This document shows, piece after piece, positions 24,551-32,964 of a DNA stretch of 64,000 bases. The notes beneath the pieces are model-generated. The model saw nothing but the letters and a program-made list of their open reading frames with translations. It had not been told where the DNA came from and searched no databases. Position numbers and translations under genes: made by a program. Position 1 is the stretch's first letter. Every line of letters starts with the position of its first letter. The DNA is from Nonomuraea endophytica (GTDB lineage: Bacteria > Actinomycetota > Actinomycetes > Streptosporangiales > Streptosporangiaceae), in assembly GCF_014203235.1 (NCBI RefSeq), contig NZ_JACHIN010000009.1, positions 65,539 through 129,538 of the forward strand. Direction: 5' to 3'.

Positions 24551-25467
24551 GTGCGTCCATCGGTGTGGTGATCCCCACCCGGGGCAACCGGCCCGAGCAG
24601 TTGCGCGCGGCGACCAAGGCGGCGCTCGACCAGGCGTACCCCGGGACTATCGACCTGGTCATCGTGGTCGACGGGGTGTCACCGGAGAAGGTGGCCGAAC
24701 AGGTCGCCGACGTGATCGCGCCCCGCGACGCCACGGCCGGCCACCACCGGGTCCGCGTGCTGCCCAACCGGCTCAGCCCCGGCCTGCCCGGCGCCCGCAA
24801 CACCGGCATCGCCGCCTGCGACACCGACCTGATCGCCTTCTGCGACGACGACGACATGTGGCTGCCGGGCAAACTCGCCGCCCAGGTGCGCCGGTTGGAG
24901 CCGGGGGCCGAGTTCGCCTCCTGCGCCATCGAGATCGCGTACGGCTCCCGCCGCGTACCCAGGCTCGCCGGAACCGACCGCGTCACCAAGGCCGACCTGA
25001 TCCGGTCGCGGATGGTGATGGTGCACAGCTCGACGTTCCTGTTCCGGCGCGGGGCGCTGTGGGCCGACGAGAGCGCCCCCGGCGGCCAGAACGAAGACTG
25101 GGACCTCGCCCTGCGCGCCGCCAAACGGCAGCCGATCGTCCACGTCGACCGGCCGCTCGTCCGGGTCGCCTGGGGCGCCTCCCACTACGTCGCCCGCTGG
25201 GCCGACCGCATCGCCGGGCTGGAATGGATGCTCGCCCGGCACCCCGAACTGGCCGTGGATCCGCGCGGCGCGGCGCGGATCTACGGTCAACTCGCCTTCC
25301 ACAACGCCGCACTGGGGCGGCGCCGGGAGGCTGGACGCTGGGCGCTGCGCACCTTCGCCGCCCGGATCGGCGAGCCACGCGCACCGATCGCGCTCGCCGT
25401 GGCCGCCGGGCTGATCCCGGCCTCGGCGGTCCTCACCCTGCTGCACCATCGGGGGCACGGCATTTGA
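24547..25467 (+). CDS. Family 2 glycosyltransferase
   Basis: 306 residues. GT-A fold: IGVVIPTRGNRPEQLRAAT nucleotide-binding start, VVDGVSPE, PGLPGARNTGIAA, the DxD-type metal motif FCDDDDMW and the acceptor-side ED in GGQNEDWDLALRA. It is predicted to add a sugar to the lipid-linked repeat unit. The start GTG overlaps the sulfotransferase stop, and its own stop overlaps the TTG of the next glycosyltransferase, giving a coupled set of three. Donor and linkage cannot be read. Confidence 0.9.
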   Translation: MSASIGVVIPTRGNRPEQLRAATKAALDQAYPGTIDLVIVVDGVSPEKVAEQVADVIAPRDATAGHHRVRVLPNRLSPGLPGARNTGIAACDTDLIAFCDDDDMWLPGKLAAQVRRLEPGAEFASCAIEIAYGSRRVPRLAGTDRVTKADLIRSRMVMVHSSTFLFRRGALWADESAPGGQNEDWDLALRAAKRQPIVHVDRPLVRVAWGASHYVARWADRIAGLEWMLARHPELAVDPRGAARIYGQLAFHNAALGRRREAGRWALRTFAARIGEPRAPIALAVAAGLIPASAVLTLLHHRGHGI

Positions 25468-27278
25468 CCACCCGAGACCTAACCCACCCCACCTCCCCGG
25501 ACCCCGGTCCCCCGGAGCCACCCCCCACTTCCCCAATCGCCGGCTCGTCGGAGCCACGCCTCGCATCCCTGACCCCCGCCCCTCCGAAGCCGTCCCCTAC
25601 TTCCTCAACCTCCAGCTCTCCGGAGCCACCCCTGGCTTCTCCAACCCCCGGTTCTCCGGAGCCGCACCTCGCATCCTCGGACCTCGATCTCGTGGACGTT
25701 CGCCCTGCTTCGCCGGATCGCACACAGGCCACCTTCGCCGGCTGCGGTCCCGTAGAGGCGCCTTCTGCTTCCTCGGGCCTCCCTGGGCTGCCCACCGCTC
25801 TCCCCGGCCCCGGTCCCGCAGACCTGCGTCCGGGCGCCACCTCGGACACCGATCGTCCGGTGCACTATCCCGTCCTTCCGCGCCAGCGCACCGAACACCC
25901 GCCGCCCGCACCCCAGGCCGACCCCCTGCGCCCCGCCAGCAACCCTCCTACAGCCCAGGGCGACCCCCTGCGCCCCACCAGCAACCCTCCTACAGCTCAG
26001 GGCGACCCCCTGCGCCCCACCAGCAACCCTCCTACAGCTCAGGGCGACCCCCTGCGCCCCGCCAGCAACCCTCCTACAGCTCAGGGCGACCCCCTGCGCC
26101 CCACCAGCAACCCTCCTACAGCCCAGGGCGACCCCCTGCGCCCCACTGACGACTCGCCCACGGCCCAGGCCGACCCCCAGCGGCCCACTGGCGTCCCGCC
26201 CACAGCCCCGGAGACGGGCGCCCCGGCGGATGGCAAGGCTCAGCCGGGTGACGTGGCAGGCGGGGGTGGCACGGGTGACGTGTCCCGCGGGCGTGATGCC
26301 GCCCTTGGGGGTGACACCGCTCGGGGCAGAGACGTGGGTTCGGGTGGTGGTCGGCATCGGGGGAGTCCGCATGCGGTTCCGAGCATGGGCCGGGGTGGGC
26401 AGGAGATGCCGGTTGGGGCGTTGGAGGTGCTCCGGCGGGTCAAGGGGAGCGACAGCGCGCGGCCGTACGAGAGGGAGAGGCATGTTTGCGCACCGTCCAC
26501 GGCCGACCGGGCCGGGCGGGTGGTCGTGGGTGGGGTGGCGGTTGATCCGCTGACCGAGCGGCAGGTCGTGGAACGGGTGGCGGCCGAGTTGGCGGCCGGG
26601 CGGGGTGGGCACATCATCACCCCGAATGTGGACATCTGCCGGACTGTCGCCAAAGATGAGGCGCTGCGGCGGCTGGTGCGGGAGGCCGAGGTTGTGGTGG
26701 CCGATGGGATGCCGCTGGTGTGGGCGTCGCGGCTGATCGGGGTGGCGTTGCCTGAGCGGGTGACCGGGGCGGATCTGATCTGGTCGCTCAGCAAGATGGC
26801 GGCGCGGAAGGGGTTCTCGATCTACCTGCTGGGCGGGCCGCCCGGGGTGGCGCGGCAGGCGGGTGAGGAGCTCAGTAGTTGCCATCCTCGGTTGAACGTC
26901 TGTGGGTACGATGCGCCGCCGTTCGACTTTGACGGGACCGCTCAGGGGCGGGCCGGGGTGCGGGCGCGGGTGGTGGCGGCCGGGCCGAAGCTGGTGTTCG
27001 TGGGGCTGGGCTTTCCCAAGCAGGACCTGCTGATCGAGGAACTGCGGCCGGAACTGCCTGGCGCGTGGTTCGTGGGCTGCGGGTCGGCGATCGCGTTCGC
27101 GGCCGGAACGGTCCACCGTGCGCCGGACTGGATGCAGAGCCTGGGCCTGGAGTGGCTCTACCGGCTGACGAGCGAGCCGGGACGGCTGGCGAAGCGGTAT
27201 CTGGTGGACGACCTGCCGTTCGCCGCCCGGTTGCTGGGTGGATGCCTGGTGCACTACATCAGGCGCCGCGCGAGGTGA
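25464..27278 (+). CDS. WecG/TagA/CpsF glycosyltransferase with repeat-rich N-terminal extension
   Basis: As drawn (TTG 25464 overlapping the GT2 stop, TTGA) the protein has 604 residues. The catalytic domain is only the last 250: VVVGGVAVDPLTERQVVERV, HIITPNVDICRTV, VVADGMPLVWASRL, the Asp-bearing GADLIWSL, GFSIYLLGGPPGV and LVFVGLGFPKQD, all WecG/TagA family landmarks. The first 340 residues are Pro/Ser/Gly-rich and include seven 14-residue repeats (DPLRPTSNPPTAQG). Either this is a genuine disordered extension or translation starts inside, for example ATG 26406. It transfers a HexNAc-type sugar to a lipid-linked acceptor. Its 3' end overlaps the convergent sulfotransferase by 20 bp. Confidence 0.8.
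   Translation: MTTRDLTHPTSPDPGPPEPPPTSPIAGSSEPRLASLTPAPPKPSPTSSTSSSPEPPLASPTPGSPEPHLASSDLDLVDVRPASPDRTQATFAGCGPVEAPSASSGLPGLPTALPGPGPADLRPGATSDTDRPVHYPVLPRQRTEHPPPAPQADPLRPASNPPTAQGDPLRPTSNPPTAQGDPLRPTSNPPTAQGDPLRPASNPPTAQGDPLRPTSNPPTAQGDPLRPTDDSPTAQADPQRPTGVPPTAPETGAPADGKAQPGDVAGGGGTGDVSRGRDAALGGDTARGRDVGSGGGRHRGSPHAVPSMGRGGQEMPVGALEVLRRVKGSDSARPYERERHVCAPSTADRAGRVVVGGVAVDPLTERQVVERVAAELAAGRGGHIITPNVDICRTVAKDEALRRLVREAEVVVADGMPLVWASRLIGVALPERVTGADLIWSLSKMAARKGFSIYLLGGPPGVARQAGEELSSCHPRLNVCGYDAPPFDFDGTAQGRAGVRARVVAAGPKLVFVGLGFPKQDLLIEELRPELPGAWFVGCGSAIAFAAGTVHRAPDWMQSLGLEWLYRLTSEPGRLAKRYLVDDLPFAARLLGGCLVHYIRRRAR
25920..26213 (+). repeat. 42-bp tandem repeat, seven units, in frame
   Basis: Units start at 25920, 25962, 26004, 26046, 26088, 26130 and 26172, exactly 42 bp apart. 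The first five are nearly identical and the last two degenerate. Each encodes 14 residues, DPLRP(T/A)SNPPTAQG, in the frame of the downstream glycosyltransferase. The period is a multiple of three, so copy-number change would not break the frame. Confidence 0.92.
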
Positions 27279-28155
27279 GCTGGCGGACGCGGCTCATCTC
27301 CTCGGAGGTGAGGCCGCGGGTGGCGGTGTGGAGGGCTTGCCGGGAGTTCATGGGGCGGTAGGCGGTCCTGGACAGGCCGGTCCAGGCGAAGCCTCGCTCG
27401 GCGGTGCCCTCGGTGAGGCAGGCTCGGGTGATGCGGTTTTCGGCGGTCGGGGTCCAGGTCAGGTTGGTGTAGGAGTACAGGGCGCGGAAGCCGTTCACGG
27501 GGTCGGCGGCCAGTTTGTCGTAGGAGACCTGGAGTATTTCCGGGGTCTTGTCGAGGACTGCCCTCGTGACCCGCCACAGGGCTGCCGCCTTGGCCAGGTG
27601 GTCCTCGGAGCCGATCAGGGGGCGTAGTTCCTCCACCTCGGGGTGGTCGCGGACCAGGAGCGGCTGTTCGAGCAGTTCGTGGAAGTAGACGGTCCAGCCG
27701 AGCCGCCGCCAACTGGCCGCGAACGCCACCGGGTCGCGGACGAGCGCGATGACCCGGCAGCCGAGCGTCCTGGCGAACCAGCCGGCCGACAGCACGGCGA
27801 ACGGGTCGTCCAGCAGCGCTCGCCTGCCGGTCAGGCGGCCGTGGGTGAAGGCGGCGCCGTACCGGATCATTCTGGCCAGGTCGTACGGCGAGCGGTTCGC
27901 GCGCAGCTCGGCCAGGAACCGGTAGCGCAGACGAACGGTGTCCCGGAAGGCGGGCAGCCAGTCGGCGGCGTTGTCATCGCAGATGTACTGGAACCGGTGG
28001 GTGACGCTGGCGCGCAGCACACCGGGGCAGCGGCCGGGCGGGTGCTGCGGGTTGAGCGGCTCGTTGACATAGACAAGCTCCCCGCCGACCGCCAGCATCT
28101 TGCCCACCCAACTCGTCCCGCTACGAGGCAGCCCGGTAACCAGAATCGGGGTCAT
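27259..28155 (-). CDS. PAPS-dependent sulfotransferase (2 of 3)
   Basis: 298 residues. The P-loop-like PAPS site VTGLPRSGTSWVGKML begins at residue 6, and the second site is CRVIALVRDPVAFAASW. The closest family features are those of carbohydrate sulfotransferases (Sulfotransfer_3 type). It is the last gene of the minus-strand run (Wzz to here), but a 360-bp repeat-bearing gap separates it from the flippase gene, so it may have its own promoter. Acceptor unknown. Confidence 0.85.
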   Translation of the reverse strand: MTPILVTGLPRSGTSWVGKMLAVGGELVYVNEPLNPQHPPGRCPGVLRASVTHRFQYICDDNAADWLPAFRDTVRLRYRFLAELRANRSPYDLARMIRYGAAFTHGRLTGRRALLDDPFAVLSAGWFARTLGCRVIALVRDPVAFAASWRRLGWTVYFHELLEQPLLVRDHPEVEELRPLIGSEDHLAKAAALWRVTRAVLDKTPEILQVSYDKLAADPVNGFRALYSYTNLTWTPTAENRITRACLTEGTAERGFAWTGLSRTAYRPMNSRQALHTATRGLTSEEMSRVRQLTSRGA

Positions 28156-28515
28156 GCTGTGGCCCAGGTTCGGGGGCGCGGGAAAACCAGGATCGGGCTC
28201 ATGGTTCGGCGGCGCGGGGAACCCAGGGTCATGGGCCGGCGGCGCGGGGGATCCAGGGGCGAGCTCATCTGGTGGTGGCGTGGGGAACCCAGGGTCATGG
28301 GCCGGCGGCGCGGGGGATCCAGGGGCGAGCTCATCTGGTGGTGGCGTGGGGAACCCAGGGTCATGGTCCAGTGGCGCGGGGGATCCAAGGTCGGGCTCAT
28401 GTGGTGGCCTGGGTTCGGGGGTGCAGGGTTGGGCTCATGCGGTGGCCTGGGTTCCTGGGTGCGGGGGAAGCGGGATTGGGTCTTGGTTCGGGGGTGTGGG
28501 GGAGCAGGGTTGGGG
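28156..28515. repeat. Repeat-filled gap with 66-bp tandem units
   Basis: A 360-bp gap between the sulfotransferase start (28155) and the flippase stop (28516). Units of 66 bp begin at 28216, 28282 and 28348; the first two are almost identical and the third diverges in its second half. Degenerate copies extend on both sides. ORFs through it on both strands encode only glycine- or proline-rich repeats, so I treat it as non-coding. Confidence 0.85.
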
Positions 28516-29955
28516 TCATGGGGTGGACCAGGTTTGGGGGCGGAGGGCGGTGAGGCTGTGGCGGCCGAAGGGGTGGAGGCCGTAGCGGCGGTGGAGTTGC
28601 CAGAGCGGGAGCAGGTTTTTGACGATCACGCCGCCGGACCAGCCGAGCACCGCGCCGACGGCCCCGTGTGACGGGATCAGCGCCAGGTCGAGCGCGAGCG
28701 TGCAGGCGATGGCGGCGATCAGGTTGAGGAGGCTTGAGGTGGTGTGTCCGGCGGCGGTGAGCACCACGTCGACCATGCCGCACGCGGTGGCCAGCATCAT
28801 CGTCGCGGACAGGATCAGCGCCACGGGTACGGCCGCGCCGTATTCCTGGCCGAAGATCCGCAGCAGCCAAGGCGCGATGGCCGCATAACCGAGCCAGACG
28901 GGCCAGGTCAGCAGCACCAGCCACATGGTCGTGGCCTGGTAGAGCTCGCGGGCGCGTACCAGGTCGCCGCGGGCGAGTGCCTGGATGAGCCGGGGTTGTG
29001 CGGCCTGGGCGAGGCCCTGGTTGGCGAGCTGGCCGATGACCTTGAACCGGGTGGCGGCGGTGTAGACGGCGGCAGGGGCGGGCCCGGCCAGCATCGCGAC
29101 GATCACGATGTCGAGCCGCTGGAAGATCGCCTGGATGGCTCCGGCCGCCGACCTCGGCGCGGTGTAGCGCCACAGGTCGTGCCCGGTGCCGGGCAGGTAG
29201 GGGGTGCGTGGCAGCCGCCCGCGCAGGCTGAAGACCGCCAGCGCCAGCACCACCGGGTACGGCGCCGCCCAGGCCGCCAGCAACAACCCCTCCGGCGAGC
29301 CCCCAGCCCAGCCTCCTGCCGAACCCTCGGGCGAGCCACCTGCCGAACCCTCCTGCGAGGTCCCCGCCGAGCCCCCTGATGAGCTCCCCGTCCAGCCCTC
29401 CGGCGAGCCAGCTGCCCAACTCTCCGGCGAGCCGGCGGGCCACCATCCGCGTGTCCACGCCAGACAGGCAACCGCCACGAGGACGAGCTGGGCCACCGGG
29501 AGCAGGATGCCGTCGTACAGCACGGTCGGCCGCATCACGCCGAACCCGCGCGTGGCCGCCAGCAGGATGTCCGCGGCCACCATGACGGGCAGGACCAGCG
29601 CGACTATCCCCAGCTGTGGATAGAGAACGACCCCCGCGACCGAAGCCAGCACCACCCCCGGCACCAACGCCGCCCTGACATATCCGGAAATGCCCCGATA
29701 ATCAAAGGTCTTCGCCCGCGCGATGAAGAAGATCAGCCCGTTGCCAGCGTCCAGCTTGGCCACCCCGGCCACCATCAGCGCCAGCGCCACCGCGGTGAAG
29801 AACGACCCGGCCACCGACACCTCGAAGGCCCTGGTCACCAGCACCACGAGCACGAACTGCGCCACCGCCCCGGCGGCCGCCCCGGTGAGCCCGGCCACGC
29901 CGCCCCTGGCGACCTGGCGCAGCGACGCCCGCCGTACCCCGGTCACTGGCGCCAT
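28516..29955 (-). CDS. Polysaccharide flippase (Wzx-like) with low-complexity insert
   Basis: 479 residues, a MOP-superfamily exporter with about 12-14 membrane helices. It starts RGGVAGLTGAAAGAVAQFVLVVLVTRAF, and LDIVIVAMLAGPAPAAVYTAATRFKVIGQL matches polysaccharide biosynthesis flippases. It moves the lipid-linked repeat unit across the membrane. Residues about 172-222, between two helices, are a Ser/Pro/Glu/Gly low-complexity insert (repeats of GSPEG, GSAGG) not seen in ordinary Wzx proteins. Its start overlaps the preceding sulfotransferase by 13 bp, so it belongs to the minus-strand operon. Confidence 0.87.
   Translation of the reverse strand: MAPVTGVRRASLRQVARGGVAGLTGAAAGAVAQFVLVVLVTRAFEVSVAGSFFTAVALALMVAGVAKLDAGNGLIFFIARAKTFDYRGISGYVRAALVPGVVLASVAGVVLYPQLGIVALVLPVMVAADILLAATRGFGVMRPTVLYDGILLPVAQLVLVAVACLAWTRGWWPAGSPESWAAGSPEGWTGSSSGGSAGTSQEGSAGGSPEGSAGGWAGGSPEGLLLAAWAAPYPVVLALAVFSLRGRLPRTPYLPGTGHDLWRYTAPRSAAGAIQAIFQRLDIVIVAMLAGPAPAAVYTAATRFKVIGQLANQGLAQAAQPRLIQALARGDLVRARELYQATTMWLVLLTWPVWLGYAAIAPWLLRIFGQEYGAAVPVALILSATMMLATACGMVDVVLTAAGHTTSSLLNLIAAIACTLALDLALIPSHGAVGAVLGWSGGVIVKNLLPLWQLHRRYGLHPFGRHSLTALRPQTWSTP
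29289..29440 (-). repeat. Imperfect in-frame repeat inside the flippase gene
   Basis: About 150 bp of short imperfect repeats (units near 15-24 bp, recurring CCTCCGGCGAGCC-like cores on the plus strand) encode the Ser-Pro-Glu-Gly-rich loop of the flippase. The reading frame stays open throughout. Confidence 0.7.
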
Positions 29956-30797
29956 GACGGATCACCGCCCAGCCATCGCACGAGCTGCTGGTCGTAGACC
30001 TCGAAGTGGTCGCGCAACGTCTGCCGCAGCGACTCCGCGACCGGCTTGGGCAGCGGTCGCCCGTTGTGCCGCTCGAAGACCGGATCGCCCAGGCGCGGGA
30101 CTTCCAGGAACTCCAGCACCCGGTCATAGATCCGCTCGGGCGTGCGGAAGAACCGGTGGCTGTCGATCACCAGGATGCGATCCTGTCCGAACAGCGGCTC
30201 CAGCCGGTCGAGCTGCTCGGCGTAGCGGCCGCGGGCCAGGTAGGCGTGGTGGCGGTGGGAGTGGTGGACCGCCTCCGGCCGGCTGCGGAGCAGCTCCTCG
30301 GCGCCGGCCAGCCGCTTGTCCTCCAGCTCCACCGCGTACTCGAAGTGCGACTCGGTCTCGAAGCCGCGGGCCAGCTCGTGCGCGTGGGCCGAGCAGGCCC
30401 GCTCCACGGGGTCGCGCACGAGCACGATCAGCTTCACCTCCGGCAGGTCACGGGCGATGCGCTCACCGGCCAGCGGATGGAACAGGTAGTACGGCGACGA
30501 CTCGAACGCCAGCGGCCGGTGCCCGTGCTTACGCGCCAGCAGCGCCGCGCCCACCTTCAGCGGGAAGTGGCCCTGGTACCAGGGCATGCCGCGCGCGTAG
30601 TCGACGTCGAAGTAGTGCACGCCCTTGTGCAGCACCGGCTTGAGCAGCAGCGGATGCTGCGCCAGCGCGCGGTAGAGCGAGGTGGTGCCGCACCGCTGCG
30701 CGCCGACGATCAGGAACGACGGCAGGATCCGCCCGGCCGAGGTGAATCTGCCCGTGGTCCGCGAGACGGCCAGCACCGATTGCTTCATCGCGTTCAT
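29943..30797 (-). CDS. PAPS-dependent sulfotransferase (3 of 3), heparan-sulfate type
   Basis: 284 residues. The 5' site is LIVGAQRCGTTSLYRAL (about 29-45) and the 3' site is KLIVLVRDPVERACSAHAHEL, patterns of Sulfotransfer_1/heparan sulfate sulfotransferase-like enzymes; KPVLHKGVHYFD carries a lysine/histidine catalytic region. It differs from the other two, so it probably sulfates a different position. ATG 30797 overlaps the kinase stop (ATGA); an internal ATG at 30788 is possible. It is embedded in the Wzz-to-flippase operon. Confidence 0.9.
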   Translation of the reverse strand: MNAMKQSVLAVSRTTGRFTSAGRILPSFLIVGAQRCGTTSLYRALAQHPLLLKPVLHKGVHYFDVDYARGMPWYQGHFPLKVGAALLARKHGHRPLAFESSPYYLFHPLAGERIARDLPEVKLIVLVRDPVERACSAHAHELARGFETESHFEYAVELEDKRLAGAEELLRSRPEAVHHSHRHHAYLARGRYAEQLDRLEPLFGQDRILVIDSHRFFRTPERIYDRVLEFLEVPRLGDPVFERHNGRPLPKPVAESLRQTLRDHFEVYDQQLVRWLGGDPSWRQ

Positions 30798-31699
30798 GTG
30801 AGCAGCTCCTGGGAGTCGACGAGCGGGTTGAGCCAGGTGCTCGGCGAGCCGAGCGGCTCGTGGCCGTCGGCGGCGTGCCGGTCGGCCAGCGCGATCAGGT
30901 AGAACAGGGCGGTCTGCCGGGCGACGGCGGAGCTCAGCCCGAGCGGCGCCAGCACGCCCACGGCCTGGGCCAGGCAGGCACGGGCGGCGGTGGGCGCGTC
31001 CATCCTGCGCAGCGCGCGCTGGAACAGGTGGTGAAGGGCGTCGAAACCATAGGGCACGCCGGTTTCGTACCGCTCCCAGTCCCAGACCAGCAGGCGGCCG
31101 TCGGCCGACGGGCAGATGTTCCACGGGGAGAGGTCGCCGTGCCAGGCGTGCTCGGTGCCACCGGTGGCGGCGATTTCCTTGACCGCCCGGCCCAGCAACG
31201 TCGCCGGCACCCGGCCCCGGCCGGTGACCGGCAGCGGAGACAGCGCCAGCACCGAAAGGTCGCGCCAGAGGGCGTGGTGGAGGACGGTCGGCGGCTGGAC
31301 CGTCTTCAGCGGCAGGTCGGCCAGCCGCTGGAGCGCGCGGGCCTCGTTGGCGATCAGTTCCTGGGCGCGCGGGGTGTCGCCGATCTTGACGAAGGCGATC
31401 AGCCCGGACTTGGTGTGCGCCTCCAGGATCGGCTTGCGGTTGGCGCGTCTGGCCGGCCGTACGTGCAGGACGGTCTCGACGCGGACGCCGAAGACGTCGC
31501 CCAGGTACGCCGAGATCGACCCCTCGACCGGAACCATCACCCTGGGCCCGAGTGCGGCGTGCCACCACCGGCGCGGCGCCAGCCGCCGGGGCAGCAGCGC
31601 GTGCGGCAGCAGACTGTACGGCTGAGGCGACCCGTGACCGGGAAACAGCACCCTGACGGTCTGGCCGAGATAGCGCAGCCGGATCTTCGCGTCGTTCAT
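30794..31699 (-). CDS. Aminoglycoside-phosphotransferase-like kinase
   Basis: 301 residues with the APH/choline-kinase fold. The catalytic loop AWHGDLSPWNI (HGDxxxxN) and the metal segment LVWDWERYETG are clear; a Lys near GLIAFVKIGDT is the probable ATP-binding residue. In this operon, starting inside the polymerase stop (ATGA) and ending inside the sulfotransferase start (ATGA), it is more likely to phosphorylate a sugar or glycan intermediate than an antibiotic. That role is inference. No membrane segment. Confidence 0.8.
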   Translation of the reverse strand: MNDAKIRLRYLGQTVRVLFPGHGSPQPYSLLPHALLPRRLAPRRWWHAALGPRVMVPVEGSISAYLGDVFGVRVETVLHVRPARRANRKPILEAHTKSGLIAFVKIGDTPRAQELIANEARALQRLADLPLKTVQPPTVLHHALWRDLSVLALSPLPVTGRGRVPATLLGRAVKEIAATGGTEHAWHGDLSPWNICPSADGRLLVWDWERYETGVPYGFDALHHLFQRALRRMDAPTAARACLAQAVGVLAPLGLSSAVARQTALFYLIALADRHAADGHEPLGSPSTWLNPLVDSQELLT

Positions 31700-32964
31700 G
31701 TCGTGTTCCTCCACAGGAGGGCGAAGGAGATGAGGTAGAGGCTGAGCGGCGTGACCAGGCCGTCGTAGACGAACATGTAGAGCAGCACGAGCAGCATCAC
31801 CAGCACCCCGGCCAGCCCGACGGGGCTGCGGTCGCGCCAGTGACGGCGCACCGCGCCGGCGAAGAAGGCCACGTAGAGGACGGCGCCGGTGACGCCCTGG
31901 GTGATGAGCAGCAGCCAGAGCTGCCCGTCGCTGCCCAGCGGCGGATGGCCGCAGCCGGTGCACCAGTCGGTCTTGCCGGTGGTGATCGTGCGGTGGTTGC
32001 CGGTGGCGTTGCGGGTGTTGCCGAAGCCGATCACGGGGGAGTGGGCGGCGGCCTCGATCGTCGCCGAGACGGTGAACGCCCGGATGTCGTTGGAGTGCGG
32101 GTTGTCCAGGCGCTGGATGACCAGCGCGGCCAGCGGGCTGAGCGCGAAGACCAGCGCCGCGGTGGTGGCGATGGCGCAGACGGTGAGCCTCGTCCGGCCG
32201 CCGACCCGGAGCACGAGGTAGAGGGCGGCCAGGCCGAGGCCGATCCACAGGCCGCGGTTGAGCGAGTAAACAACGGGGACGGCGGCCAGGGAGATCAGCA
32301 CCACGGCGGCGGCCTTGCGGCGCCGCCCGCCGTACACCCACCAGCCGACCACGAACCAGACCAGCAGGATCGACAGGTTGCTGCCCCAGGCGTTGGCCCA
32401 TTCGAAGGGGGCCTCGGGGCGGGGCAGGCCGTAGCCGAGCACCTTCTGCGTCTGGGCGGCGGTGGGGTGGATGAGGTTTTGCACGAAGGAGTTGCCGGCG
32501 ATCCAGTCGGGCAGCACGAGCTCGACCGGCGAGGTGTAGGAGAACTTCGGGAACAGGACGCCGAGCAGCCCGCCGGCCACCGTCCAGACGAACAGCACGC
32601 CCAGCATCCGCACCAGCCGCAGCTGCGACAGCTCCTGTTTCGTGAGGTTGCCCAGGTAGAGGACGACGACGAACAGGGAGGCGTAGAGCGCGAACCGCAT
32701 GCCGTAGCCGATCAGCCGCCCCGGCCCGAGGCCGCCGTAGGTGCCGGGCGGCGCCTCGGCCAGCGCCAGCCCGCTGACCAGATAGCCGGCCAGCAACAGC
32801 ACCCACAGCCCAGCGCCGCGCGGCAGCCTGATGGGCCGGCGCCGCCACAGGATGAGCGCCATCGGCACCGCCATCACCACGACCGACAGCCCGCCGAAGC
32901 CCAGGGCCCACCACACGGGGTAGCCGACGAGAAGCGCGGCGATCGGCCACGCCGGATCCTTCAC
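31696..32964 (-). CDS. O-antigen ligase/polymerase-like membrane protein (Wzy/WaaL)
   Basis: 422 residues with about 11-12 membrane helices. The large extracytoplasmic loop (about 265-345) contains VIGFGNTRNATGN, close to the VxGxG pattern of the Wzy_C/O-antigen ligase family, and a CTGCG motif. It is expected to polymerise lipid-linked repeat units outside the membrane. It starts in the Wzz stop (ATGA) and overlaps the kinase start, in the order Wzz-Wzy-kinase-sulfotransferase-Wzx. Confidence 0.87.
   Translation of the reverse strand: MKDPAWPIAALLVGYPVWWALGFGGLSVVVMAVPMALILWRRRPIRLPRGAGLWVLLLAGYLVSGLALAEAPPGTYGGLGPGRLIGYGMRFALYASLFVVVLYLGNLTKQELSQLRLVRMLGVLFVWTVAGGLLGVLFPKFSYTSPVELVLPDWIAGNSFVQNLIHPTAAQTQKVLGYGLPRPEAPFEWANAWGSNLSILLVWFVVGWWVYGGRRRKAAAVVLISLAAVPVVYSLNRGLWIGLGLAALYLVLRVGGRTRLTVCAIATTAALVFALSPLAALVIQRLDNPHSNDIRAFTVSATIEAAAHSPVIGFGNTRNATGNHRTITTGKTDWCTGCGHPPLGSDGQLWLLLITQGVTGAVLYVAFFAGAVRRHWRDRSPVGLAGVLVMLLVLLYMFVYDGLVTPLSLYLISFALLWRNTT

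Noticed and set aside
28100..28585. Plus-strand ORF of GNPGSW-type repeats
   Set aside because: It only translates the 66-bp minisatellite and overlaps ends of two genes on the other strand.
30794..32950. 718-codon extension of the APH-like kinase
   Set aside because: The upstream two thirds is an out-of-frame reading of the Wzy-like gene; the real start is the ATG at 31699 within the ATGA overlap.
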